Below are positions 23,617 through 33,964 of a stretch of DNA of 64,000 nt, in pieces. This DNA comes from Monoplex corrugatus. Its lineage: Eukaryota; Mollusca; Gastropoda; Littorinimorpha; Ranellidae. Below the pieces are notes generated by a model. The model did not search any database and was not told where the DNA came from. It saw only the letters and a program-made list of their open reading frames with translations. The stretch is taken from contig JAPXFY010000031.1 in the NCBI GenBank assembly GCA_030674185.1, positions 45,549,139-45,613,138 on the forward strand, read 5' to 3'. Positions within the stretch are counted from its first letter, which is position 1. The number at the start of each line of letters is the position of its first letter. The position numbers and the translations under genes are program-made.

Positions 23617-24565
23617 GGTGTCTTTGATGAAGATAGGCAAAGAATGGACTATAGGTTTTGGTGTCTTTGATGAAGGTGGGCAAAGAATGGACTATAGGTT
23701 TTGGTGTCTTTGATGAAGATAGGCAAAGAATGGACTATAGGTTTTGGTGTCTTTGATGAAGATAAGCAAAGAATGGACTTTAGGTTTTGGTGTCTTTGAT
23801 GAAGGTGGGCAAAGAATGGACTATAGGTTTTGGTGTCTTTGATGAAGATAGGCAAAGAATGGACTATAGGTTTTGGTGTCTTTGATGAAGGTGGGCAAAG
23901 AATGGACTTTAGGTTTTGGTGTCTTTGATGAAGGTGGGCAAAGAATGGACTTTAGGTTTTGGTGTCTTTGATGAAGGTGGGCAAAGAATGGACTATAGGT
24001 TTTGGTGTCTTTGATGAAGGTGGGCAAAAAATGGACTATAGGTTTTGGTGTCTTTGATGAAGATAGGCAAAGTATGGACTATAGGTTTTGGTGTCTTTGA
24101 TGAAGGTGGGCAAAGAATGGACTATAGGTTTTGGTGTCTTTGATGAAGATAGGCAAAGAATGGACTATAGGTTTTGGCGTCTTTGATGAAGGTGGGCAAA
24201 GAATGGACTACCGTATAGGTTTTGGTGTCTTTGATGAAGGTGGGCAAAGAATGGACTTTAGGTTTTGGTGTCTTTGATGAAGGTGGGCAAAGAATGGACT
24301 ATAGGTTTTGGTGTCTTTGATGAAGGTGGGCAAAGAATGGACTATAGGTTTTGGTGTCTTTGATGAAGGTGGGCAAAGAATGGACTATAGGTTTTGGTGT
24401 CTTTGATGAAGATAGGCAAAGAATGGACTATAGGTTTTGGTGTCTTTGATGAAGGTGGGCAAACAATGGACTATAGTTTTGGTGTCTTTGATGAAGGTGG
24501 GCAAAGAATGGACTATAGGTTTTGGTGTCTTTGATGAAGGTGGGCAAACAATGGACTGTAGGTTT
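23617..24565. repeat. 43 bp minisatellite inside the Penelope-like element, ~22 copies
   Basis: The unit runs GGTGTCTTTGATGAAGGTGG then GCAAAGAATGGACTATAGGTTTT, with GATAGG/GGTGGG and CTATAG/CTTTAG variants. The first unit (23617) runs straight into element coding sequence. On the minus strand it encodes LPIFIKDT followed by element-specific NHTLNWIEKMN, so the array is an amplified piece of the retroelement itself. Confidence 0.93.
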
Positions 24566-24889
24566 CAAGATGGTGTCAAGAAACAGATATTTTCAGTTGG
24601 ACAACTACAAGCTGACACAACATGGCGGCCAGGGTTACTGGCTTTATGTATCTTAGGAAGTGAACAGATCAGTTATTGGATTGGAAGTTATTTAATGAGT
24701 AGTCTGGCAGTTGTGGGTTGCTTTGTGGAGGATGTTAGATTGGTAATAAGTTTCGATATCTTGATCAATCATGAAGGCAGGTTTGTCCAAACTTTGGTAA
24801 AAAGTCTTGTTCGTTTAGGTGTTTCTTGGCTTCAATTATACATAGGTTCATGTTCCATACAATGATTACGCCACCTTTATCAGCAACTT

Positions 24890-24990
24890 TGAAGAGAGTT
24901 TCAGTTTCAGTTTCTCAAGATGACGTCTCCACGCTCAGAATGAATTCCATGTGCACTAACGTCACAGGTGTCATGTGTATGGTGATCATG
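24890..24990 (-). mobile_element. SINE tail fragment inserted in the Penelope-like element
   Basis: The blocks TTTCAGTTTCTCAAGATGAC, GTCTCCACGCTC, GAATTCCAT and ACTAACGTCACAGGTG recur at 47680-47750 with a few differences. The block interrupts the coding similarity of the surrounding retroelement. Confidence 0.55.
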
Positions 24991-25559
24991 GCACAAGCCT
25001 TAGGAGAGTGTAGTGTGGCAGTTTCTTCCTTAGTACTATTGGAATATTTTACTGCTTTTCAATTTTATGTTCAGATAGTGTATTTCTTTCAGGCATTTGT
25101 CAATGTAATATTTAACTTCCAGACAGATGCTACGAGGAGGTTCTGTAAGAGCAGGCTTATGGAAAAGTTTTGTGAAAACATCACCATCTGGATCCAACTT
25201 TTGTTTTGAAGGATGTCCTACAACAGCCATCCACTGCAGAGAACTGAAAAATGGTTGGTATCTGTGGACAGTGTTGTATTTGTTGGCACAAGGTTTCAAA
25301 GGAACAAACTTAAGACCCTTTGAAAGTACTGACAATTCAATTTCAGAAGGCAGCAAGTCTGGTGGAATACAATACACAAGGTTGTGCAGCTTAGACTTAG
25401 TCCAATCAGGATTGGGAGGAACATTTTCGTTGAAGAACTGTAAAAGGACGAGACTCATCATCAGTATCAGTACGTGTTGCAGCTGGAGAAGAAATGGAAC
25501 CAACAGAAACAGAGGAGCTATCACAGGGTTGAACAGCCAGGGCGGTAGTCATGGAAGCA

Positions 25560-25800
25560 GTAGGCACACTGGAGGTGGAGAGTTTTTTCTCCAGGTACTC
25601 TGGTTTTCCCCTCAGCCTCTTGCCTGTTGGATTTGGGTGTTTTTTCTTCCTTTTCCATGGTCAGATTGGATTCATTGCATTAAGCACAATCCATTTACAT
25701 CAGCCTTACCACTCAAACACATTTTTCTACTAACTCGACCATCTATAAATGTTTTGTATGTATACATATGTATACACATTTTCTTCAAGATAAGACACTC
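25560..25800. other. Junction between two retroelements
   Basis: No recognisable coding sequence. A TATGTATACATATGTATAC palindromic run lies at about 25758-25776. Confidence 0.3.
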
Positions 25801-27540
25801 AAATGGTACATTCATCATTATGTGCCCTGCCACATGGCATTGGCAATCATTGCCCTCCATACAAATCTATCCCTTGTCGCTGCAAGTACATCTCCCATCC
25901 TCTCTGTCCTCAGCCACCCTGCAAGTCCGTCCAATATTTTCTCCCTGGTTCAACCTGGTGTTCTCTTCCCCTCCAGTTTTCCTGTTGTGACCTGGTGGTC
26001 TAATTTCCCTTTCCTCATAAAATGTCCTATAAATGTTGCTTGTCTTTTCTTAATCTTCTTTATCAATGATCTTCTTGTGTCTGCCTTCTTCAAGACTGTC
26101 TCCTTTGTTTTCTTTGCTGTTATGGAACTCTCAACATTCTTCTTAGAAATCACATCTCTGTTGTTTCAATCTTGTTCTGACATTGCTTGTTGACTGTCCA
26201 CGCCTCACAACCATACAACAGTACTAGCTTTATATAATGTTCAAGAATTCTCTTCCTGATGTTAATTGATAGGCATTTGTTGGTAACAACACTTTTCATC
26301 TGGGCCGATTCTGCTGGCTATTTCTGACGTGCATCTGCCATCTGATGAGAGGACCATTCCCAGATATTTAAACTTATCAACCTGTCTCAAGGTTGTGCCA
26401 TTTGCTGTTATTTTGCATGAGGGGATTTCTTGTTTTTCACTGATTACCATGACTTCAGTGTTCTCGCTATTTTGCTTTCTATTTCTATTATATTCACAAG
26501 ATTTTGTATCTCTTTTTTTATTTTCTGCAATTAGCAGGGTGTCATCTGCATAACAAATGTCGTTTATCATTTTTCCTCCAACCTTTATCCCAGGGCATTC
26601 TTCTAGGTTTCTCATGATGGTTTCACTGTATAGTGAAAACAAATCTGGTGACAGAACACAACTCTGCCTGACCCCTCTTTTGGTATTTTTGAAAGAGCTT
26701 ATATTGTTTTCAATTCTCATTGCTGCTTTTTGTTCCCAATATATATTTCTGATTATTCTTTGATCTTTTCCGTCAATATTGAGCATATCTAGTTGGTTAA
26801 TCAATTCTTTGTGTCTTACCCGATCAAAAGCCTTGGTACAATATCAAAGCATAAACATAAATCCTTATTCAACTTGACTGACCTCTCTATGATAGTTCTT
26901 AGGATGTACATGGCATTAACAGTTCCCTTCCCTTCGACATCCACATTGTTCTTCTGCTATTTCTCTTTTGATTCTTGTTCTTTGTCCTCAACATGATTAT
27001 TCTTAACACGAGTTTTGCTACATGACTCATCAAACTGATTGTAAAATGGAGTTTGCATTCTATAGCCCCTGTTTTCTTTGGAAGTGCAATGAAAATTGAT
27101 TTTGACATATCTTTGGGGATTTTTGTGTGGTACCATAAATTTCATTTAGGAGCACTGTCACTTTTTCAATACTGAAACCTTCTAGGACCTCAATCATTTC
27201 TGTAGTAATATTGTCTGGTACTGGAATTTTTCAAGGTTTCATCTTTCTCAAGCTGCTCCAACTTCATCTTTCATTATGGGTGGTCCTTCAACATTCTTTC
27301 TTATAATGTATTCTAAATTTCTGTCATTTTTTAAAATGTCTTTTATGTACTCTCCTCATCTATCTAATATTTTGCCTTTTTCCATGATCAGTATACCACC
27401 TTTCGATTTTAAGCAACCAGTCAACGTGCATGTCTTTTTCCTGATGGCAATTTCTTCTTCATTGCTTTTCCGGTTTGTATTTCACTTGTACAGTACTTTT
27501 TCTGATATAATGGAAATGATCAGATCAGCCCAATGAAAAG
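25800..27540 (-). pseudogene. LINE with readable RT domain (family A, longest copy)
   Basis: The minus strand carries, 5' to 3', PKDMSKSIFIALPKK (27.1 kb), an AFDRVRHKELINQLD block (26.83 kb), KRGVRQSCVLSPDLFSLY (26.68 kb), ICYADDTLLIAENKK with an intact YADD box (26.56 kb), and DKFKYLGMVLSSDGRCTSEI (26.36 kb). The C-terminal block (IKKRQATFIGHFMRKGKLDH) is near 26.0 kb. Only 26804-26262 is uninterrupted; the rest is frameshifted. The 3' end is the NAMxQGT stop region next to ATC/CAT repeats at about 25812. It lacks an endonuclease domain, so it is a 5'-truncated dead copy. I do not assign a clade. Confidence 0.85.
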
Positions 27541-28205
27541 TCAGTTATGTTGCTGGACACATAAATTGTCTACAATTGTACAAGTAACAGAGCAAGGGTC
27601 ATGAAACTGGGGCTTTCATGAAAGATGGATGATCTTATTAAGATAATAAACAATGTGATTCTGTCATTTTTAAGTGAGGAATGAGGTACAGTTTTCATGT
27701 CCACCATCACGTCAGACACCACTTCATGTCTGTAGGCCCAACTTACTGAGACATCACGAAACATCCACTACAGGTGCTATGGGGCATAAAACAAATTTTT
27801 TTCTAATTAATCTGCCCATTTTAAAGAAAAACAAAACATCCAGAAGCTATCAGTTTGTCTTCTGTACTCTTTACTTTTTGAAAGTTACTTTTTGAAAGAA
27901 TGGACAAGTGTCAGTTGTGACATTTTGCAGTAAGGACATGACAAGAACAATACTGCTATATTCCTTTATGTAAAATGAAAGGGCCTGATGTGATTTCGGA
28001 CCTATCCCCCGACAAGTCAGTGGTGATGGTGGAACTGATGGAAATTTCACTAAAGTTTTGGAAAATAAAGCCTCAACTACTCCACAAATACCTACATGAC
28101 GATCTGCACATTTGAGTTCAGCAATGTTTCGAGCATCTCTTCAACTTTGGCAATTATCCTTCCCCACTGTGTTAATCCAAAGTGTTCACCATTACAGTTT
28201 AGTTA
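27540..28205. other. Unclassified intergenic DNA
   Basis: No exon, RNA or known repeat is recognised. A duplicated TACTTTTTGAAAG occurs at 27870-27897. Confidence 0.3.
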
Positions 28206-28760
28206 TATTACTGTTGCTGTTATTTTTGTTTAAAGCCCAGTTGACTGCGTAGGGTCATACCAGGGCTATAACTGTATCAAAACATACACAATACTTCAAC
28301 AGAAGAAATAAAAGGAAAAGAAAATTAAGTATACCTATCAACGCATTCGCACACATAATCCAAGGAGATGCCCCTGGCATTGACCACTCCATCCAATTTA
28401 TCGCACAGGGGATTTAAAAAACATACCTGAATACAAATTTAAATGTAACTAAGGACACTAAAACATGTATAAAATCAGGCCTAAGTTACCTAAGATTGCT
28501 CCCGCATATCTCATTTCCCTAGAACCAAAAATGCCCTTAGTACGTGTACTGAATTATCAATCCTAAGAGAAAGTACCTAAGACTTTATAAAACACATACA
28601 GGTGAACGGACCTGCAAGGCAGAAAATGATATGAAGAAATGACAGAAAGCAAAGGAATGAGGCAGAGTGACAGAAAAGAGGAAATTTCTTGCACAGAATT
28701 TCCAGAAGGTGGGGATACTATTTATACTGAAAGAATCCCCGGCATCCCCGTGGGGGTGTT
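28205..28760. repeat. ~540 bp dispersed family, copy 1
   Basis: It starts TTATTTTTGTTTAAAGCCCAG and includes CGCATTCGCACACATAATC, CACTCCATCCAATTTATCGC and CCTGAATACAAAT. It ends near ACTATTTATACTGAAAGAATCC. It is collinear with 33425-33955 and 61625-62170 in the same orientation. There is no long ORF, no terminal inverted repeat and no Pol III box that I can see. Confidence 0.75.
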
Positions 28761-29214
28761 TATTATGTCAGAGACACACTCTGATTTAACTGAATTAAAA
28801 TGTCGGATTATTTCCAACAAAGCAGAAAGCCGTGGTGTTTAAGTCTGACAGCATAATATTATCTCCTGGACAAGGTAAATCACATTCGACTCAGTTCACT
28901 TTCAGATTTGATTCAACTTAACCGAAAAAGGAGTGCACATGCGCTGGGGATGAAAATGTTGGCAACTGTATACTTTAATCATTTCACTCATTCCTGTGTG
29001 TGTCCCTACTTTGCAATGGCTGTACAGACATGATGTCTGTGACATGTCTGTGGTGTCCCATTTTGGCACTGCCAGTTTCAACAGTTTTCTTTTTACAAAG
29101 ATTTGTATCATCAACATGACCCAATATATCTATCTGATATTCAACTATTTATCTCCATGACACATGCTATTGAAAAAAAAATACAACCAAACAAAGAAAA
29201 AAGTTTCTGGATAG
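28760..29214. other. Intergenic DNA 3' of the 29.4 kb exon
   Basis: Unclassified. A minus-strand frame at 29117-28902 has no splice context. Confidence 0.25.
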
Positions 29215-29220
29215 TTTATT
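29215..29220 (-). terminator. Candidate polyadenylation signal AATAAA
   Basis: Minus-strand AATAAA lies about 170 bp downstream of the TAA that ends the candidate gene at 29392. It is a fitting position for the 3' end of that transcript. Confidence 0.35.
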
Positions 29221-29391
29221 TCTCAAATCAAAAACACAACAGTGCGTCATTTTGTCACTGGGTCAATTTACAATCTTTTACAAACATTGTAATTACAAAT
29301 AAATCCAAGAAACAACAACACCAATTTAAACATTTCAGTCTGCCTAAACTACATTCAAAAATGTTACGTAAAACAAAATCTGAATCTTCTA

Positions 29392-29740
29392 TTACTCATC
29401 TCCCTTCTGGTATTGTAAAGGACGGTAAGCAAAAACAGGTCCTATTAACATTGTTGGATTACTCAAAACAATCACAAGAAACTATTATGTATATAATTAT
29501 CACTGAAGACTTGACATTTACCTGCAAGTTTGAGTGATTCTTTTTCTGTTCTATGAAAAATTCCAAACATTTGTTTGGTGTTATAACAGTCATACAACCC
29601 GAGTATGTTTTGAAATCAGGTACATTTTCGAACAACTCCAACATCTTGATAACAAAATAATTCAAACTTTTGTAGAACAATTTCATGTCCCATTCTACTG
29701 TACATGATTTAAAGATCCAGTGATGCATCCACAAGCAGGA
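29392..29740 (-). CDS. Candidate last two exons of an unidentified minus-strand gene
   Basis: Exon 29740-29522 is 219 bp (73 codons, phase 0 at both ends). It lies between a good acceptor (CTGTGTCCTCAG) and a near-consensus donor (CAG|GTAAAT). It encodes a segment containing VEWDMKLFYKSLNYFVIKML and FENVPDFKTYSGCMTVITPN. A second acceptor (TTTACAATACCAG) at 29407 would add Lys-Gly-Asp-Glu and a TAA at 29394-29392, followed by AATAAA at 29220. The sequence looks like ordinary globular protein, but I do not recognise the family. It lies 1.6 kb downstream of CMC4 on the same strand and may or may not be transcriptionally linked. Confidence 0.45.
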
Positions 29741-29759
29741 CTGAGGACACAGTTTATTT

Positions 29760-30498
29760 AAAATTCAAAAAAAGCTTGATTATGCTAACCCCTACCTTGC
29801 GAAAAACTTATGTCCGACTGATGTGATGTGAAGGAGGATATTCGAACTTATGATTTTTTGGCCAAACAAACAAAGCATTTTGATCTTTGATTTTCTTTTC
29901 CTTTTTTTCCCTGTTGAAGTACTGTGCATGTTTTGAACCAGTTATAGCCCTGATATGGCTCTACCCAGTCAGCCAAGCTTTATACAACAATACTAACAAT
30001 AGTAACAATATGTCTTCAAATTTTCAGAAATCTCCAACACTTATTGAATTACACAGCAACGTATTGCACACAACACAAAATCTGACAACACCTCTCTGGT
30101 CATGGGTACTTACTCTGCTATCACTCCCTTCAAAACTTACGGAGTTTTTTGTTGTTTTTTTTACTCCAGGATATATTAAAGATGGTAAGCATACAGTAAA
30201 GCCCTGTCACACAGTCTCAATCATAGATAAACTCCACTGCATCATGAATATCATCTTCATCAATGTCATCCTCATCGCATTGTAAAAACTGTGCCAGCTT
30301 TTACAGCCATCAATGTGGCACAGAAAACGGGACAATAAAAAGAAAAAAAAGAAAAAGATGAGCACAAACGAATTCTCCATAAGTGCGATAATCCTAAAAA
30401 TACAAAAATATCAACTGTGCTGACTGGCTACTTTCATTCAGTGTCACAACAATGTCCATTCAACCCGTATTTAGGATCTATCGAAAATTCAAAATTAC
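29760..30498. other. Probable intron or intergenic DNA
   Basis: A/T-rich sequence. A minus-strand open stretch 30297-30217 (FLQCDEDDIDEDDIHDAVEF) follows an AAAG acceptor, but no in-phase donor exists. It is kept only as a weak possibility. Confidence 0.25.
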
Positions 30499-30590
30499 CA
30501 TAATTCTCCAACAAGTTGGCACTTTTCAGATGACATATTTTCAGAAATTCAGATTCTGTTGTTTGCTTTGACACCAAGATCATTATATTC
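30499..30590 (-). CDS. Candidate internal exon, minus strand
   Basis: The 92 bp between TTTTTTTAAAG and ATG|GTAATT are open in one frame and read NIMILVSKQTTESEFLKICH then LKSANLLENYG. The pyrimidine tract is T-only and the acceptor is AAG, so the site is acceptable but not strong. The phase (ends after one base) does not match the exon at 29740 directly, so a further exon would be needed to join them. Family unknown. Confidence 0.25.
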
Positions 30591-30599
30591 CTTTAAAAA

Positions 30600-31200
30600 A
30601 ATATATATATATATCATCACGGGCACTGGAAAGTGGAAAGATGAAGATGTTTTGAAAGCTGCTCTTCAAAAATAATGTTTTAATAAACTTTCTTGTATGA
30701 AAGACACTTCTTCCTTAACAACCACATGAGTCTACCTTTTTCAAAGTTTACATACTATCATTTCACATACAATGGTGCTAATATCTGTGCAATACTGTAT
30801 GTTTTAAATGTATTTTCTCTTTTCAAATGACTACTGTTCAGGGTTGCTCGGTATGGTGTTGGCATGAATTGGATAAAACGAAAAAACATACAAACCAATT
30901 CCATCCTAAAGTCATCTATTAGAAACGACAATATCTTTTGTGTTATTACGTATTTCACTAAAAAACAAACAAAACAAAAAACCTAACAGAACATTCTTTA
31001 GAAATGCCACCTGAATTTAAGTGATATTATTTCAGGTGGCTAGAGGGATACAGGGTTGGCTAATAATTTTTCAGTTTTCTGTAATTTGTAATTGAAAATT
31101 ATATCAATGCATACTTTGACTGGAATAGTCTTGAATCCCAAATGAAGACGCACAACAGCCACTGAAGACCACTAAGCCCAGTAACATCAGACTGATGGGA
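30600..31200. other. Intergenic DNA with a small hairpin
   Basis: CCACCTGAA (31007) and TTCAGGTGG (31032) form a 9-10 bp inverted repeat with a 14 bp loop. No gene is recognised. Confidence 0.3.
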
Positions 31201-31202
31201 GA

Positions 31203-31203
31203 C

Positions 31204-31273
<70 letters not shown>

Positions 31274-31275
31274 CA
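31203..31275. repeat. (CAT)n microsatellite
   Basis: About 24 uninterrupted CAT triplets lie just downstream of the CMC4 stop codon. The Asp and Ile homopolymer frames are artefacts of it. Confidence 0.97.
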
Positions 31276-31341
31276 GGAATACAACAATATCAAAACAAAA
31301 TTTCAACAGTATCACAGGATGAGGAAGCAGCACACTTACTG

Positions 31342-33027
31342 CTAAAGCGTCTTGGGCGGCTTGATAGTTTTCAGGAAACCAGCACAGCACACAGACTGGG
31401 AGCTTCCGTACTTGGTGCAGCACTGTAGCATGGCCTTGATGACGTCCTGACACTGTGACTCCTGATATTTGTGGGCTGCAACAATCATCATGACATTCAT
31501 CAACACAACACTTGGAGATGACGACATGACACTGTGACTCCTGATATTTGTGGGCTGCAACAATCATCATGGCATTCATCAACACAACACTTGGAGATGA
31601 CGACATGACATTGTGACTCCTGATATTTGTGGGCTGCAACAATCATCATGACATTCATCAACACAACACTTGGAGATGACGACATGACACTGTGACTCCT
31701 GATATTTGTGGGCTGCAACAATCATCATGACATTCATCAACACAACACTTGGAGATGACGACATGACACTGTGACTCCTGATATTTGTGGGCTGCAACAA
31801 TCATCATGACATTCATCAATACAACACTTGGAGATGACGACATGACACCGTGACTCCTGATATTTGTGGGCTGTAACAATCATCATGACATTCATCAATA
31901 CAATACTTGGAGATGACGACATGACACTGTGACACCTGATATTTGTGGGCTGTAACAATCATCATGACATTCATCAATACAATACTTGGGTTTGAAGGTC
32001 TACAAAGTAGCACAGAAAAGTCAAGATCGGAGTAAACGGAGGAGAGTTGTTGTGATGTCTGCTGTGGCAGCTACCATCAAACTGGATGATGCTGACAGGC
32101 GACAAGTGAGGCTATGGTGTAAAAGGTATGTTACTATGGTGTGACTCAAATAGTGGTTGACACGATGTGACTGGAGCATTAAGACAAACAGTGAACAAAA
32201 CAGTTTTTTTGTACCTTTTTTTTTTAATTCATTTTTTTGTTTCACAACAAACGGACATCTAACATCCAAAGTAGCAACGAAGCATGACAATAACAAAATA
32301 TTTTACACATATGAAAAGACAATGTTGACACATGAACTCCACATAGTATACAGAATACACATAGTGATATTTTATACATTGGAAGTTTAAAAATGAACAG
32401 TAATATCTAGCACATGTCAACAGTTCTATGAACTTGTTTCGCAAACCACATCCCTTTGCTGAACGATAATCAAGCATCATCGAATAATGTGGTATCAGAA
32501 ATGATATCAATTTATACAAATAAGACAAATATTGTTCATATAAAAACAACCCATAACTTACAAAACATATAAGAAAATATTCTAATCAATGATGGTTTTA
32601 TTATGTACATCAATATTCAAGAACATGTCACAAAGAAATTCTGTTTTCTATGGGGAGAACATGAACAAGCCAGTTTTAGTGTGCAGGCTAGTACTGTGTT
32701 CAAGACATCAGATCTTGTGTCCAGGCTTCATGGATGACTATCAACAGTCAGTCAGCCTGCTGGATGAAACTACATAAAATACAACACTTAACAATGCAAT
32801 ACAATATAATGGAATACAATACAATGCAATACAATGCAACACAAGATTTTTTTTTAATATAGCGCAATGCTATGCAATGCAATTCAACATATTATCATTA
32901 TCATTAATTAATACATTATCATTAATATCAGTTAACACAGTTAACAATATGGCAGCCTACCTTGTAGACATTTCTGTATATCACATGCTTGCTTCTGGCA
33001 GGGGTCAGGCTTCACAGGTTGAGGCAT
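31342..33027 (-). CDS. CMC4: CMC4, twin CX9C mitochondrial protein (two coding exons)
   Basis: The CDS joins 33027-32961 (67 bp) to 31475-31342 (134 bp), giving 66 residues plus TAG. Splice sites are CTACAAG|GTAGGC and TTGTTGCAG|CCCAC; together they complete an Ala codon. The protein starts MPQPVKPDPCQKQACDIQKC. It has the family's first CX9C pair (Cys10/Cys20, with the extra Cys15) and the second pair (Cys31/Cys41, followed by Cys42), then Cys52-Cys53. This pattern and length (vertebrate CMC4 has 68 residues) match CMC4, also known as p8-MTCP1. Such proteins are imported into the mitochondrial intermembrane space and folded by Mia40/CHCHD4 through disulfides. The start has a CACC context and an in-frame stop upstream. 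The intron end is unusual: its 3' splice site is tandemly repeated (31450-31990). Confidence 0.95.
31450..31990 (-). repeat. 79 bp tandem array repeating the CMC4 exon-2 acceptor
   Basis: About seven 79 bp units. On the minus strand each contains ATTGTTGCAG (or ATTGTTACAG), the first codons of CMC4 exon 2 (HKYQESQC) and the intron sequence that precedes the acceptor. Acceptor positions are 31476, 31555, 31634, 31713, 31792, 31871 and 31950. Only the 31476 site leads into the remaining CMC4 codons. Because 79 is not a multiple of three, use of another site shifts frame after HKYQESQC. The junction between array and true exon falls at a shared GTCATC. Confidence 0.93.
31998..32125 (+). CDS. Weak candidate exon, plus strand
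   Basis: An open frame with a basic stretch (KSQDRSKRRRVVVMSAVAAT), then IKLDDADRRQVRLWCK, ends at a good donor (AAAAG|GTATGT). Possible acceptors are TTTGAAG or GTAGCACAG. It lies antisense within the CMC4 intron. It may be a retroelement scrap or an exon of an overlapping gene. Not identified. Confidence 0.18.
32130..32960. other. CMC4 intron remainder
   Basis: A/T-rich. Contains a degenerate 5 bp repeat (ACAAT/GCAAT) at about 32780-32890 and ATTATCATTAAT repeats at 32890-32930. No exon is recognised. Confidence 0.4.
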
Positions 33028-33131
33028 GGTGATGGTATTGCTGTCACTACAGTGGTATTCTTTCCCCTGATCAGCCCACAGGTGTCTTTATATCTTCCTC
33101 ATCTGAACCACATCTCCTGGCCAAGCACCAG
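33028..33131 (-). other. CMC4: CMC4 5' untranslated part of exon, with two short upstream ORFs
   Basis: The exon that carries the CMC4 start begins after GGTTACAG (acceptor at 33132), so at least one further 5' exon must lie upstream. This leader contains two minimal upstream ORFs that overlap by ATGA, encoding MWFR and MRKI, before the CMC4 ATG. Such ORFs commonly lower translation; that effect here is inference. Confidence 0.6.
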
Positions 33132-33425
33132 CTGTAACCAATCAATCAGTTAGTTAATAGGAAGCAGAAGAACAAGAAAACCAATATAAGCACGTATCCA
33201 ACAAAACAAAACAAAACAAGCGCAAATTTTCGGCCAACCAGCCTTTGTCAAGTGCGAACGCACGGTCACAAACAGATCACAAACACCAAACAATGGATAA
33301 TAAAAACGGGACTAAAAACTTCTTTGCCGCCTCGTCCAGTGCGTAAGAAGGGGACCAAATTAGTTAATAGTAACGGAAGCAATAACAAAAACACAACACC
33401 TACCACCACTACCACCAAAAAACAC
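33131..33425. other. Upstream of CMC4; fold-back arm fragment
   Basis: 33200-33252 (ACAAGCGCAAATTTTCGGCC then AACCAGCCTTTGTCAAG) matches the left arm of the inverted-repeat element at 63130-63392. The rest is unclassified. Confidence 0.45.
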
Positions 33426-33955
33426 AACTCCTTATTGTTATTTTTGTTTAAAGACCAGCTGACTGCTCATAGCCATATCAAGGCTATAACTGCTTCAAAA
33501 CATACAAAACTTCAACAGGAAAAAAAAAGAAAAGAAAAGAAAATTAAGTACACGTATCAATGCATTCGCACACATTATCTAAGGACATGCCCCCGGCACT
33601 GACCACTCCATCCAATTTATCGCACAGGGGATTTAAAAAACATACCTGAATACAAAATTAAGCATACCTAATGACACCAAAACATAAAAAGGGGTACAAA
33701 TTACCTAAATTTGCTTCCGGATGTCTCATCTCCCTAGAGTCAAAAAATGCATGTACCCAATTATCATACCCAAGAAAAAGTATGTAAGACTTTATCGAAC
33801 ACATACAGGTGAATGGACCAGCAAGGCAGAAAATTAAAGGAAGAAATGACAAAAAGCAAAGGAAGAAGAAAGAAACAAAGAGAAAGACAGAAAAGAGGAA
33901 ATTTCTAGTACAATATTTCGAGGTGATGTGGGGATACTATTTATACTGAAGCCTC
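33425..33955. repeat. ~540 bp dispersed family, copy 2
   Basis: It shares with copies at 28205 and 61625 the blocks TTTTTGTTTAAAG, GCATTCGCACACAT, CACTCCATCCAATTTATCGC, ACAGGTGAATGGACC and ACTATTTATACTGAAG. Identity to copy 1 is high through the first 250 bp. Confidence 0.75.
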
Positions 33956-33964
33956 CATGGAGCC

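Larger units (their letters stand above)
22640..25560 (-). pseudogene. Penelope-like retroelement, decayed
   Basis: Reading on the minus strand from 25524 downward, the blocks are: a NLVYCIPPDLLPSEIELSV start with LSKGLKFVPL (25.4-25.3 kb); KVADKGGVIIVWNMNL (24.88 kb); SLFTLDITFQYTSIPHSDG (23.53 kb, the RT A motif); NNFSFGEEIFSQISGIVMGT (23.41-23.36 kb); then a DINISLQPEKL block (23.15 kb), SIPYSQFF and DDFHEKADEMAKFYL (22.98 kb). This order is that of a Penelope-like RT. The typical YxDD is not seen. No GIY-YIG endonuclease was found. Several stops and frameshifts, a 43 bp minisatellite and a SINE fragment (24.9 kb) interrupt it. Confidence 0.8.

Noticed and set aside
26262..26804. Functional reverse transcriptase gene
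   Set aside because: The YADD box is intact, but the flanking domains are frameshifted and the endonuclease is absent; it is a dead LINE copy.
30217..30297. Acidic terminal exon (FLQCDEDDIDEDD)
   Set aside because: Composition driven by GAT repeats; acceptor AAAG is weak and the phase does not match the neighbouring candidate exon.
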